A DNA stretch of 64,000 bases. Origin: Symbiodinium natans (taxonomy: Eukaryota > Sar > Dinophyceae > Suessiales > Symbiodiniaceae). A model generated the notes under the pieces. It had not been told where the DNA came from. It did not search any database and saw only the letters and a program-made list of their open reading frames with translations. The DNA lies in NCBI GenBank assembly GCA_905221605.1, contig CAJNDS010000119.1, positions 1-64,000 on the forward strand, in the 5' to 3' direction. Positions 26,201 through 40,300 of this stretch are shown here, in pieces (the first letter of the stretch is position 1; each line of letters opens with the position of its first letter). A program made the translations under genes and the position numbers.

Positions 26201-29200
26201 TCCGGGGTCAGGGCCTAGAACGGGGGAGTTTTCATCTGTGCGTAAAGGCCTTAGATGGAGTTAGGCCTGTGCTTCCCATTCAGCCTTGCGCACATGACAC
26301 TGGGCTGCCGACACTGATGCCCACAACTCCGACCACTGCCAAAACAAGGCCCATGTGATTAACAGCAGCAACTCGCTCTTTGAAGAAGGCTAGCGCCAAG
26401 GAGTATGCAGCCACCAATTGCACGACGGTAGCCAATGGCATCAGCACCTGTGTGGCCAGAATGGGCATGGCCGGCCAAATGAACAAGCCTCCGACACCGT
26501 CACAAAGAACTCCAGACCACCACCGCCATTGTTTCCAGTAGTCCACATGACCTGTCCAAGAAGACAAACTTCAAAGATCTTGCATAGCTTGGGCAACTCG
26601 CAATCACAAGCAGATGGTGTGTGCTGCTGATGATGCTGCTGCTGATGATGAGGTGGAGGTCGATGAGGCCTTGTCCGAAGAATTTCCGTAGAGCCTGAGC
26701 TACTGAGCAGGAATCGAAGCAATGCGCCAAGCCCATATTTGCCGACGAGCAACCATGGCAACCCCATGCAGGGCACCTCCAAGCACGACGAGGCCGACAG
26801 CTAGCGCCACGGCCTCCACCTTCTGCTCCCCTGCTCAGGTTCCACGGTTCCATGTTCCTTCTGTTCCTAACTGTTTCTACTCATACGACTCATCCTTTCA
26901 GATTGTCCTTGCCTGCGCTCAGGGAGTTCAGGAGCAAGGCCTGAGCAGTGTTGCACTGCTGATCACTCGTGCTTGTCCGGAAGTCCTGTGCCTGCGGACT
27001 CCATAAGATGTTCTTGCGGGCCCTTAGCTACAATGCACTCAAGGAGCCCGTTTAGCGTTTTGTCCGCACCGCATCGCACCGCGGTGTTCAACACAAAGGC
27101 GCAAATCTACCCGCATCAGCCTCTTCTTCCACTCTCCACTCTCTCCTTTTTTGGCCGTGCCACTCCAGCTGCAGTAAAGCTGGGGACCGCGAGTGGAGCT
27201 GGCAGCTCATTAGAGTCGCTCCATTGCAAAGTTCAGGATTCTGTCACGTGAGTCGGTGTCCCCCCCACAATCTACCCATGTATCTACAGAGAGGCACCAA
27301 GCGCTGCGCTGCTTGAAATACTTGCATGCTGTGGCTACCTTCGTTTCTTCGCAACATGCAGGTAAGGTGCAAGCCCATGCGGCTCGTCGAGATCAAGTTT
27401 GCCATGCTTTGCCAACCTAAACCTGTAAACCCGAAAAACCCAAGAAGAAAGCCATAGACCGAACACACATAAACTCACAAGGATGCATGACTCAGACATC
27501 CATAAACTCATCATTAAACCCATAAGCTCTAAACAGCTACTATCAGCTAAACTGGCGGCAGGGGGGGGGCGGTGTGTGTCCTTGCGTCTGCATCCTCGTC
27601 ATGGATGGACTCGAAGATCTTTGGCATAAAGATCGGCCAAGCACTCTCCGAATGCTCTTTCCTGCAGATGACTCTACTCTGGATACTGAAGACTGGATTT
27701 CGAGGAATCCGCTTGGTTCCGACATGAGACCGAGCCAGCGGCAGATGATCCAGCAGGTCGCACACTAGATACAGACCCAACACCTTGCAAGTCATGTTCA
27801 AAATGGCCGGCCCCTTCACCAACAGGCTGCCATGTCTTGCAAGCAGGGCCTTGTTTTCTTTGGTGGCTACCTGGTGTACACAATACACGATCTGCGCCCT
27901 CCTGGTTTACGGTAAGACGGTTTGCTTGCAACCTGGGGCAGGAGCCCACTGCTGAATTCGCTCAGCACACCCGGACAGGCATGGAAGGAATTGCTGTGGA
28001 GAGACCTTTGCCAATTCAGGTTCGGATTCAGAAGACCACCGACAAGCGAAATGAGAGCCTTCATCATGGCACCCAAGATCTCTTCGTAGTTTCTTCGAAG
28101 CTGGTCCTCAAGTTGACAAACAGAACCTCACAGCTTCGTGGCATCGTGGCCGCATCGTGGCCGGCAGGCCTCCTCCGCATTGAGGTCGTGCTCGTCGTCA
28201 TCTTCGTCTCCACCGTGGAGCTCTTGTGGCAGAGCACTGGCCTCCAGCCAGCAGCTCTAGTCTACCCGCGTGACCTGCACGGTAACTTGCGGGGCCTCGT
28301 GCTTCTCCTTGGCCTGATCCTGGGCATGCTTGGCGCCTCAGATGAAGCTCGGAAAAGACAAAGCCAAGTCTCACAGTCTTAAGAAGTACCTCGTCCCCGA
28401 GACCGAGGCTTCTCTGCAAGGACTGGTCCATGAGCGTGAAGACACTGCAACATGGCGTGACGGGAACATCACACAATGCTTGCTGATGCCTGCAAAGCCC
28501 ATTTCTTGCCTTGCCGTCAGCTTCTGCACCTCATCACTGCCGAGGACGCCCGGGCCAACCTGTCGCAGAACACCCCCCCCATATTCCACGTGACACCCGG
28601 ATGGTCTCGGCAGAAGCAAAAGCATGAGCATGTAAGGGGAAGACATTTTTGATGCACTCAGCCACGCCGGAAGAAATCTCTTGCAACTGCTCGGCATCCT
28701 GAACATCACTGTTGACACGCCACGCGGCATTGCAAAGCAAGCAAAGGCATGTGCAACATTGTGCAACATTGTGCAACATTGTGCAACAGCCCCGAGGGCC
28801 TGGTTCCCCTGCAGCTGGCTGAAGGCAGCCTACCCACTGCGAAACGGCGCCCACCACACCCTTGACATCCATGCGTCCAAATGTGAGCCTCCAATCCCTT
28901 CTGCAGCAGTTGCTTGGCGATTTCCTCGGAAACAGGGGCCCAAGACAAGTCGCCTGCAAATGGCCTTTTCTTCTCGCTTGGCAAGCGGCATTCGGCTGAC
29001 CTCTCTCCTCAGACAGAGGGATGGCTCGTGTGATTACGTACCAGCAGCAGCCACTACACCGACTGAAACGCCTACACGCCCACTCAATGTGTACAGTACA
29101 CCATAGTACACCACTGTGGGGCGACGCATTACGCATTGCACTTGCATCAAGCTCTTCAATTCGATCTGTTCGATCTGTCCTCCGCGCCAAGCCTTGCCGC

Positions 29201-32200
29201 CTTGATGAGCAGCGACCACACTTGCAAGGCCGTTCCGCGCACCTCGGGGCTCTGCATGGTTCTCCGGACTTTCTGATCTACGGGGGCTGCTAGGAAGCAG
29301 AATCGATCGGTAACCACGACAGCAAGGGAGGCGTGGCACATGCAACGCTGTTCCACACGAAAGCTGCAAAGTAGCCGTGCTGCATTCTGCCCTTGCACTA
29401 TGACAACTTTGGCATTCATGGCTTGCATGGCCTGCATGTCTCGCATGCGCCCTGAGCCATGTGCCCTCAGCGGGTGATTTTAGCGGCCTTACGACTGAGC
29501 ATCGAGCCTCCTCGCAGAGCATTGAGGCATCATCCGTCGCAGAGAGCAAAGGCAACAGAACCTTCCAAAAATTTGGAGAAAGAAGAGCAAGATGGAGCAA
29601 AACGGAGCAAAAGGCAACGCGAGAACATTTCGCATCCGCAAGGGTCGACGGGCGGCCTGGGCGGTGTCGGGAATGGCCTCGAAGTAACCTCTGTCAACTA
29701 AACTGCCAGGACTGTTCCTCTCATGATTCCTGAACTGCAAATATGGAAGGCTCACCTGACTCCATCTCCGTCACGAAGGTATGCAAAAGCTGCACCTAAA
29801 AGCCATGAAGAGGACGCATCATCGGCACAGCAGTACCGACAGACATCAACAGTCCCTGCACGACTCCACGACAAGCCTAGCTGCCATGGCAAACATATTC
29901 GCGCTGCTGCTGCAAAGAAATCCAGGAATGGCACAGACTGCATCATGTCGTGGAACTTCTCGGTGTGGACTCGGACTGTCTTGCCGTCTCCTGTTGAGAC
30001 CTTGAAGGTTGGCAAGGCTTCCGCCAAAAGGCAGCACACAGCATCATCGGCCTTGACGTAGTCGTCCTCCTCAGTTCCACCCGAAGCGGGCGCCTCTGAG
30101 GACGAGAGCTTCCAGTAAGATCACATAACGCATGTCAAAAGCAATGTACTCACAAAATACGCAACAATGCACGTTTGTACACAAGAGCGCTCAAGATGCT
30201 TGTTGCCTGGTCATGCAAGTCGTCAAGGCGAAGATTCCTGTCGCACACAAACATCCTATGGAACCTGAAAGGCTTTGAAAGGAATGTCTCATTACAACAA
30301 ATGTTTGCGGCTCTTTGATCCAGAGCTTCTTACAAAGGCCTGAAGATTCCCGGCAGAAGCGGCTGCAAGAAGGGCTTGAAGTCCTTTCCACGACTTGGGC
30401 TATCTTGGGCTCTCGGAGGTATAAGCATGTTGCATGTTAACTCGAAACACAAGCCGGCTCGAGCAGAGCCGCTGATGAAAAGAATGCTCCTTCTTCAGGC
30501 AGGTGCAGATGCGCTCAGAGGCCTCCTTGATGTACCTGGCATCGAGCTAAGAAGGCGCTGGAGTAAGAAAGCATCTCTGAACGAAGTGGTCATTCTGCCG
30601 GGCGGACTCCCGTTGGACATCGTCAGCCTGGGTTGCACAGCAGGCTGCCGATGTCTTCTGGATCACAAACACAATGCATTTCCGGCCGTGCGCGGCGTGT
30701 TCTCGGCAAGCCCCAAACCCTAAGCCCTAAAATACCAAACCAGAAACCCTCAAATCCTTCTAGGGTGCCCTAAACCCTACCCCTAAATCTCTAAGGAGCT
30801 GTAAACCCAAAACCCTAAAACCTAAAACCCTTAATACCCTAATACCCGAAAACCCTGCCTTAAACCCTAAAACCCTAGAACCCTGGAGCCCTAGAACCTT
30901 AGAACCCCTGGAAACCTAGAACCCTAGAACCCTAGAACCCTAGAACCCTAGAACCCTAACCCTCAAACTCTCAAACCCTAAAACCCTGAAACCCGCTGGC
31001 ACTAAGCCCCAAAACCTCCTAATCCTCAGAACCCGAAACGCAACCTTGTATGGTCAGTAAGCAGTAAGCACAGCACCTCCACCTGGGTGTTCATCATCGC
31101 ACCAATGGCCTCCCTTGCATCGTTCAGAAATTTCTCCTTCAGTCCCAGAACAACGCCAACAAGAACTCAACAAGCTGCCCTGTGCAGGCTGCGTCCTTGC
31201 CAACAGCAATTCCAAGCCTCAACTCAACTGAGTCAGCTGTGAAAGAGCAAGGCTCCCTGGAGAACACAGCATCAAGTGAGCTGAGATTGTAGCAGAGACA
31301 TGCACTCGAACGACTTGCCACGAAGCCGGTTCTCCTCATGTCACAGTGCTGCAGAGATGGTCTTAGCCCAAAGAAAAGCAAAAGAAGAAAGGGGGGCCTT
31401 CTTGCTGGTGGCAGTCATCACAAAGTTTTTTAACATCGGCATGATGCTGTCGTAGTACTGAACGAAGTCCTTGTGTTTGAGCAGGCAATCTGGGCTGGCC
31501 ATCGGCAAAGCGCTATCCCACCTTCTCCATGACCCCCGCAATGACCGCGATGGAGGTGATCGCCTCCTCCCTAACCTTCGTCGGCAAGCCAGAGCAGCAA
31601 CACAAGCCCACAAGTGCCCACATGATCCGCTTCAAGAGCAACCCCACAAGCTGCAAAAGTAGGACTCCCACGCCACGATGCTGAGAGCCTTGAAGCTTCA
31701 TTACCTCGTTTAGAGTGCGGCAGTGCAGCTGCACTTTCTCAGCTTCATCCTCGTGCAAAAATTTGTAGCTGTGTAAATCAATACCAAGCCCTCGGCCAGC
31801 TTCTCCATCAACGGACGGGCATACCTGGCAAAAGCCCTGCTGCCAAACGAAGCTGCACTTCTGTGGAAGTGCTTCGCCGGCGTCTACCAACCGAGGTGTA
31901 CAAAGGGTACACGACTATCATAGTCACAAACATCAGTCCCGGGGTTGATTTGAGCAAATCCCAGTTATGAGGTAGTTGCCACTTGTGGGCAAGTTGCCCT
32001 TGCACGCCACCGTACGGACAACAGTCACACCAACAGCGAGGTCGCCCGCTTGCTGTACATGTGAAAGCTGGCTTGTTGGGACATCTCTTATCATTCCGAA
32101 ATTATACGGATGCGCAAGCATCTCCGTGTGTGTGAATTAGCATTTTCATCCGACGAGCTTCAGCTCTGACAATCAAATGAGATCCACCACATCCACGCAC

Positions 32201-34289
32201 GCCTCAGGCAATCGTAGTGGCTTGCCGGTTCCACTGGCAGTTGTTTCAGTAATCTTACAAAAACCTGGGATGCTGCCAAGCCTCGTAGTCCTGTTGAATT
32301 GACACCATCTGCCGCAAGCGCGCCACAAGACCAGAAAGGAAGGCACTCTTCAGCCCGAGTCCTCAGGAGAGGCACTTTACTGAAGAATTCAGCATGACAG
32401 TGGCCAGAGGCCGTGGTCTTGAGCATTCTTTGTTGTTTTGCTACCTCCATCTACGAATCTCTTACCCTGGGCGTGTTCGCTCTCACAATCAGAGTCACAT
32501 CTCTCAAATCTATCAACAGCTGTCCGGTACCATTTTGTCACGATTTGTCACGCTGAGCAGCTCTGGATAAACTGCCTTCCTTGGAACTCCAAGTCATCAC
32601 CTTGGATCACACATGATCACACATCTCAGCATCTACCGTTTGCCTAGACAGGTCAATAAACCTAAGCACTGCTTACTTGACCCCTGGACGGAGCAAAATC
32701 AAACAAACGACATCATCTATCAAGCCTGATGCATCCTGACTGGGTCAGGAATGCCATGTTCATACACTTCGATACAAAAACTGCCTGAATTCTGTCAAGT
32801 GACCGGCAGAGAATCTCAAACTTTCCCAGTGGCTATCTGACATTCGAACTTTCAGTTCACATCTCATGTGGCTGCCTGCCCAAGCGCGCAACAGATGTGC
32901 TCTCACTATTGGCTGGACTCCGTTGCACTCTGGCAAACCATCCCACCTTTGTTGTTGTTGAAGCCCTGCGCAGCTTCCAAGCTGCCAAGATTCTGAGTGA
33001 CACCCACACCTCTCGCGGACAAGCAATTCGCCGAAGTGAGCGTTGACGCAGCAAGGGCTTGAAAACTGTATGTCTCGTGGCTGGAAGGCTTCGAAACTGC
33101 AACAGCTCCATTCCCTCGAAAATACCTGTTGCTGCATGCACAAGGGACACTCAGTGTGTCAGATTTGTCCGACTTACAAGAGAATGCAGAGAGAACCCAA
33201 GGGTTCCATGACGTTACAAGCAACCTGAGGACTGCCTCGGCGCGGCTCGTTCCAAGGTAGAACGTCGTGCTGCGAAGGCTGTGGCTGCTGTACGGCCGCT
33301 GGCTGCATGTTGCTGTCACCGTCAGGGTACCTCAGCACTTCAACACGGCAGCATACGGCAGCATACGGCAGCATGCGGCACCAGACGGGAGCAGACGGCA
33401 GCGGCAGGACCAGGTCTGCGGCATGCCCCATATGCCTCCAATGCCGAGGCACAGCGACGGAGCACTGCGCGGTGGCGGCGGAGGCTCGACGCCCACGGGC
33501 CGCGAGAGCTCCTGGTGAAATCAAGTTCTGGGGCTATGCGGCTATGCCATGCGGCTACACCGAGAAGGCACATGGCCACAAACTCCGAGCACCTCGTCGA
33601 TGCCTCGGCTCATGTAAGAGGTCGGTGTCGAGCTCGGCTTGGAGAAGAAATTGCCGCCTGCATCTCGCACAGAGCCTCCTCACAGCGGATGACGCAAAGA
33701 CAGGTGCTACATCCAAGGCAACACCGCGCAGCGTGGTGAAGCCACTACCGCCACAGTGCATATCCGGCCTAGTGCTGGAAAGTTATTGAATGGGCGCGTG
33801 GTTCCGATGGCCGCCGATCCTTGGTCTGAGAGCAGTCCATCAGGACTTCGGTGTGCCAGCGGCAACACATACCAACTCTGCATATTCTGACATGGTGCCG
33901 AAAGGATTTGGGTTAATTGGTCCAAACAGGTAGTTGGCCGCCTCTGATGAGCCAAGACCCCCAAAGGGCAGTAGGGCGGACTGCCCCTGAGCAGCGGATC
34001 ACAGGAAGGAAGACAGAAAGACGAAACGAGAAAACAACAAAACACACAACTGCATAAGCATCGTCTTCCGGTGTTCGGTGGCTGGGAAAAGCACGAAGCA
34101 GAGCAGAACTCCAACCCTAAAGAAGGAAACTAAGCCGGCTTGTCTGGCATGGTTCGTGGTGCCATGTAGTGCCCCAAAGACCCGCCTGACCCCCTTGGAG
34201 AGGTCTTGTCTGGAAAGGGTTCTCTTGTGCCATCTGCCGCCCTGCACAAGGAAAACAGAATCAGGCTTGCAAACACGCACGCATCCTGT

Positions 34290-34327
<38 letters not shown>

Positions 34328-37300
34328 GGTGAGCTCATGGCTATTGTTGCTGCGGCGAGGGGGCACACAGTTCACGACTCCAGTGTCAAGAGTGGAGGGG
34401 AGTCAAGTTCTGCAAAGCTCTGCAAATGCTCTGGAACTCCAAGCGGCTTCGGCCTGCTTGTCCTGCTTTCCAGGCTGAAGCCCCTCCGGCTTGAGGCAAG
34501 CTGGTCACGGTAGTTAAGGCCTTTGCCACGGCCGAAAAAGCAACGTAGGTCCTACGGAAAGGAAAGGTCAAAGGGAACTTCTTGTGATGCACCCACGTCA
34601 CCCACTTCTACTGACCCTAGAGGCCCTAATTAGCCCTCGGCATCGGATGCAGAAAACTTGATGGCGGTTGTTGGTGCGTCCAGATCGTCTGAGCCCAGTG
34701 CATCTGTCGGTCTTGAAAGGCCTGAAGGCAGAAGAGAGCATAAGCTACTACATACTAGCGTATGATTAACCGCACTACTACTGTGTTTCCCCAAGAACCA
34801 AGCCTCTATGCCTTTCCAAGATGGTGCTTATTGTCTGCGCATCCGGTGCACGAAATCATTGGACTCTGCTACCACATATCCGCAATCAGACTGTGGTTGC
34901 TTGATCATGATCGGCCTGGTTGTTTTGCGAAGGAGCCACTAGGCGACGGTGGTGCAATTGAGATTGACATCGGAAGCTGCTGACCCCGCATGTCACCTGG
35001 CATCGCATGGAATAAATTGTTGCCCACAAGCCCTAAGCGGCAAAGCTGCAAGGGACGAGCACAACATCACAACATGACAAACCAGAAAAGCTGCCACAAG
35101 CGGCGTCGAGGGCACGAGCCACGGGGCTAAAGGGTTGCTGGCAATGCCGCACGGACCGTGGCAGGTCGTTCCTGGAAGGGTGCACCCTTTCATCCCTGAC
35201 TCTCAAGCTATGCGATTCTGAGAGTAGGACTGAGCAGCAGCAAGAGTTTGTCGCCGCTCCACTCCTCAGCAAACTTACATTGACATATATTGACATCAGG
35301 ATGAGCCATGACATGGAGACCTCGCCAAGCCCTGCACCTCCAAATGACTGTGACCGAGCTGCACCGATGAAGGTGCCGTCCGGACGCATGTGCACCCTCA
35401 AAGCAAAGCACACCATCCCCCCCATGCCGCACTCTCGCCCAGGCCATTCTAATGCTCCTTGCCTGAAGTCTGGGCAAGCCGGTGGGTTCTCGACCCTGAA
35501 CACGACTCTCTCATGGCTTGCGGCTTCTGCAGCACACTCACCCCAACCTTCGCTCGCCAGCCCCGCCTGAAAGCAGAATCACAACAAGGCTTCGGCGCAG
35601 ACTTGCAAATCATGCGCTGTATCTGCCTGCACCTTTCTGCACACCCTCGTTGGCGACTTGCATTCGGCACTGGTCAGGTGGGAGTCGAGTGATGTCGACG
35701 TCCCCGCCATCGGGTCTCAAGGAAACAGCCAGACGACCAATAAAGGAGCTCTTGCTGTTGTCGGTTGTCAGGACCGTTGCTACACAGCCATTCAGTCTCT
35801 GCATTGAGGCCTCAGCGGCTGGTAGCCCACAGCGGTCCCAGCGGCGCGGCTCTGAACTGTCGATGCAGCGGCCTGTGCAGCTGCCTGCTCAGCAAGCTGC
35901 GAAAGCTGCGTCGGCATAACACCTGCCAGATGATGCTTTTACCTGCAGCCTTCCACCACAGCCCGTACTTTATCAAGGCTAACCCACAGCAGCTTCTACT
36001 ATGAAAGCCACGCATTAACTCATTGAGAGGAAAGCAGCTCTTTGGCCTGTGGCACCAGGAAGCTTCGCATCTGAAGATTCCTGGACCCTCCCGTTGAGGG
36101 GAGCCCGCGCCGGAACTTGTCTGTCATCGGCCTCGAGTGAACCTGTGCGAAAAACATACAAAAAACGAAATTAAGAAAAAAACGCATCAGAAAACGAAAA
36201 GCATTGCTGTAAGCTTAGCCAGTTCCGCAGAATGAACGCTACGGTGGCAACACGCAAAGTGCCTCCGTAATCCTATGTACAGAATGGACGGGCATTGGGC
36301 ATCGGGCTCGGGAAGGCACCTGCAGCTGGCTGCGAAACTTCCGCTGGAAGCTGACGGTCTTGCAACCACCGCCTTCAAGTCTGGAACAAGTTCGTGGGGA
36401 GTCCATGATGAAAGGTTCTGCAAACGATTTCGTTGAGTCAGACTGCTGAAAAGCATGATTCCGCAGGAAGACGATGGCACGTTGCCTGAGAAAGCTGTGG
36501 TCTGTCTGCGATTGCGGACTAGCGGTTGGGCCAGCCTCAGGCGGTCCAGAGTAAAAACGTCAAGCAAGTGGCTGCTATTCATCTCGGTTGGCTCTCGGGC
36601 AAGCGAAAAGGCGTCTACGCAATATGGTGCACCTGCAGTCTCTGCTGCAAAGTCAGATTGGTGGTGCCCAAATTTTCCTACAATATCCTTTCTCGAAGCT
36701 CTGCAAATCTCTGCAATTCCGTGGAGTTCAATGGCTTCCCCCTTCCAGGCCATCCCCACTTCTTTGCGCAATGATCATGACTAGCACAGTGCCTCCGTTG
36801 GAACCCAGTACGGGCACCCGGGCACCCATGCAACCACAACCAAGCGGCCGATTGATGGGCCATTGGTGCGGATGTAGCGGCAGCGTCTGTAGACCTAACG
36901 GCAAGATAAGATTCGTTCTGATGCTCTGCTGATTCTGCTGATTCTGGTGTATGCTCGGCTGTGAGGTGTTCAGGAGCCCTTGACGAAACGAGGCGCTTGG
37001 CAGTTGCCGTCGATCCAGGTAGAAGCTTGCGCTCCTGGGCTTCGCTTGGCATGGCCCTCATGGTACTTGGTATCAGCCCCTGGTTTTTTGGAAATGCAAA
37101 GACCAGCAAACAGGACAATAGCAAACACGTTCTTTGCCAAGTCTAAACCAAGAGTCCGTCAACCACTGCCGAAGGCGACAACCTTCGTCTGACAGCCGGC
37201 CACCTGGCACCTCTGGTTTTGTCTTTGGCGACAGCTGAGTGGCGACGTCAGCCTTGACAGGTTTACTGCTACTCAGAGTTGGGTCCTATGGACGCCGAAG

Positions 37301-40300
37301 GCGGCATGATGCGGCATGTCTGGCCTCGCTGATCGCGGAGACCGCCTTCACGACTTCTCCTGCCAATGAGTAAATGTTAGTTAACGTTTCTGTGTTTCAC
37401 AATATGCACCACTAATGTTCCCACACATGGCGGTGCGTCATTATTGTTGCTACCCGCGATGCCTTTGGCAAGCCCGATCTCTTGGGCTGCTTGTGTTGAC
37501 GTCAATGTGGACGACAGAGAGGGTGGGCCACGGACAGACCCTGCCAGGCCTTCATTCATGCGAGGATTTTGCTAAAGAGCGTGCAAGTGACGAGCTTCAC
37601 ATGACTCCCGTCCTGCAGCACTGCAGCTCACTGGGTCGCTGTACTCCGACACCTGAACTGGCCCAGACGAAGACCTTGAGGCGAGGAAGCCACACAGAAT
37701 CTGCAGGTCATGCGTAGATCAAACGCTGGCTGATGACGAGGGAAAACACTGGGCAAGTGGCTCCAGGCAACTGCGAACGCTGAAGGAGTAGGGACGACCG
37801 GGTGCACAGCCTTCAACGATGAAGGACTGCTCCTCGCAGATGCGAAAAAGGAAACACAAGGAAGCTATGGTCGTCCCGATATAGGGTGTTGCTGTAAGCC
37901 ATGGCTCCTGCACCATGCCGTCTTTGAACGGTAGTCTGGCTTGGCAGCTGTGCTGCCGGATTCTGACGTGTCCTGAAGCATCGAAGGGGTGGAAGGAACA
38001 ACCATTCCAGGGCGCGTTCGCATGCGAACTCACATTGCCTCCCACAGTTTCGGACTTCTGGCAAATCTCGAAACTCAGGGTGTGAGGCGAGCCAGTGCAG
38101 GAGAGCTTTTCAAGCAGCTCCTCCAAACCCAAGGCCGTGTAAGCACAGATTCGTCACAACATTCACAAGAGAAAGAATGGCCTCGTCAAAGAACCACGTC
38201 AACCTAATGCTGCCATCCGGCAGTGCTCGCGCCATCACTTCTTCGGGCACGCTGATGAGCGGGGCGGCTGCCTGGCATTTGACTTGTACCCTGACCTGCT
38301 GCAACGTGGCACTGCTTCCTTTCTGCAGGAGAAAACCATCCTGAAGCAACCACCAAAGTTCGGAGGAACCCAACTTTTAGAAAGAATTCTCGCCATCTCT
38401 TTCAAAGGCATTCATAAGGCTGGAACCCTGAACTGCACGAGATCCAACTCAAGAGGCGCAACTGATTTCGAACAAGTCTGCGGGCGGTTTGAAAAGCAGC
38501 AACACACCTAACGGACCATTCTTGCATAACCCTGTGTCATGCTTTTCCGTCGCAAAACAAAAACACAGCATCCTCAGTCAAATTCCGGGTCAACATGCTT
38601 CTTTTGTGCACAGCCTTGGATGGTTTGAATCGGCTTTCGGGTGATCGACTATGCTGATTGAAGAAAAACTTCAAACACCTTGCCGTGATGTCACATGATC
38701 TCGCTCAGTGTGCTGTCTTAGGATTCTATTGCATTCATGCCTCTAGGCTTATTCGATCTTCCAGCACGAAGGAAGCATTCTCCAGCCTACCGATCTGCCC
38801 CTGTTCCTGGTTCTCCTACTTTTGCCGCCAGACGAGGCAAGATACGCGCTTGTCCCGATTGTATACGTTTAATTCTATTGCTAGACTTGAACATGTAGAC
38901 AAAGATTATTATGCTTGGACTTTAGAGCAAAGAGCGTATGATGAGTTTTTCGTTTTGTTTATTTATTCAATTTAACCTCTCCACTCGCTCCCTCTGAGGA
39001 GCCGGCCACAATTTGATGGAAATTGGGCCACAAAATAGACACGTAACGACTGTTAAGGCTTGTTGCACACAAACAGGGCCTCTTCTTTTCTTTTCGGAAA
39101 CCCCGCCCTCACACCCCAAGTTCCAGCCTCTCAACTTTAGCATTGAAAAGTGTTGTCGACGTTGAACCCCTCACTCGCGGCACCTGTGGCCGTTGCGAGG
39201 TCTGCGACGGCTGCAGTGGTTGCTGCGGCTGCGGCTGTGGCTGTGGTGGCAGCGGCGTCTGCAGCGGCTGCTGCAGCTGCGCCGCAGCACATGCCTGTGG
39301 TGAGGTGCCCTCTTCCTTGCTGGCAAGGGTGTCGCAGTCCGGCACGACCTTCCAACAGTTACTCGCAGGCGTGAGATCGAGTCCGTATTTGCAGCCAAAC
39401 TTAGCCCCATGCGCTGCTGCCGTCCAGGCTGCGCCACACCACAACACGAGGCGACGCCTGGTGTACAGGTTGTACTGCAAGACTACAAACGGGGTGCCAG
39501 CATCTTGCCTTGGCTTCTTCTTCCACTATGGGACCACCTGCAAGCACAATGTCTGAAAAGGAAAGCGAAGAGTCCGACAAGAGAGTGTCCACTGCACAGG
39601 ATTGCACAGGCACCTTGCCTACACCAGCAGCAGCATCCCCACTGCAAGGCAGCTGCGATGGGCTAGATGGTGATTCAGTGAATGCCTTCACTGGGGGTTG
39701 GGGGCTGCCCAGCGCATGTGGTGAGGCTTGCATGTCGGACACAGTACCTGCGGCTTCTGGTGACATTGGCACCGTCGGTTTGATAGGACTGCTCCGACTG
39801 CTGATCGGGCTGCCTGCGGGCCCTGCAGCAATGCTGCTCGGCTGGCTCCTCTCCGGCTCGGGTTCTGCTTCCGCAGGCAAAACACATTTTTCTGCTGCCG
39901 GCAGAGTGGACTCAGTGCACTGAGTCGCAGTTGTAACATCTGCCGATGCTGGTTCGGCCACCACGTCCTTTAGCGGCAACTGCTGCTCCAGCGGCTGCTG
40001 ATCTTCCAGCTGCATGGTTAGTGTTTCGCCTGCTGCAGGCTGGTCATACAGTGCTTGTGTCGGCTGGGAGGTTGGCAAATCGCTCTGTGCGGTGGTGGGT
40101 GTTGTGAGGCTTGCCTGTGGTTGTGCTACACTGCTTTGGTCAGGTGCTGCATGGACCAGGCGCTGGCCATCAGGGTACCGCAGTACCTCACTAACATCAG
40201 CTTCTCCAACCTGACCAACTTTGCCCGCAGGCTGTGATGCAAGCAACCTGTCTGTGGTGTTCACAGGAATCGCCTGCGCAGGGAGGGTGGCCAGCAGTTT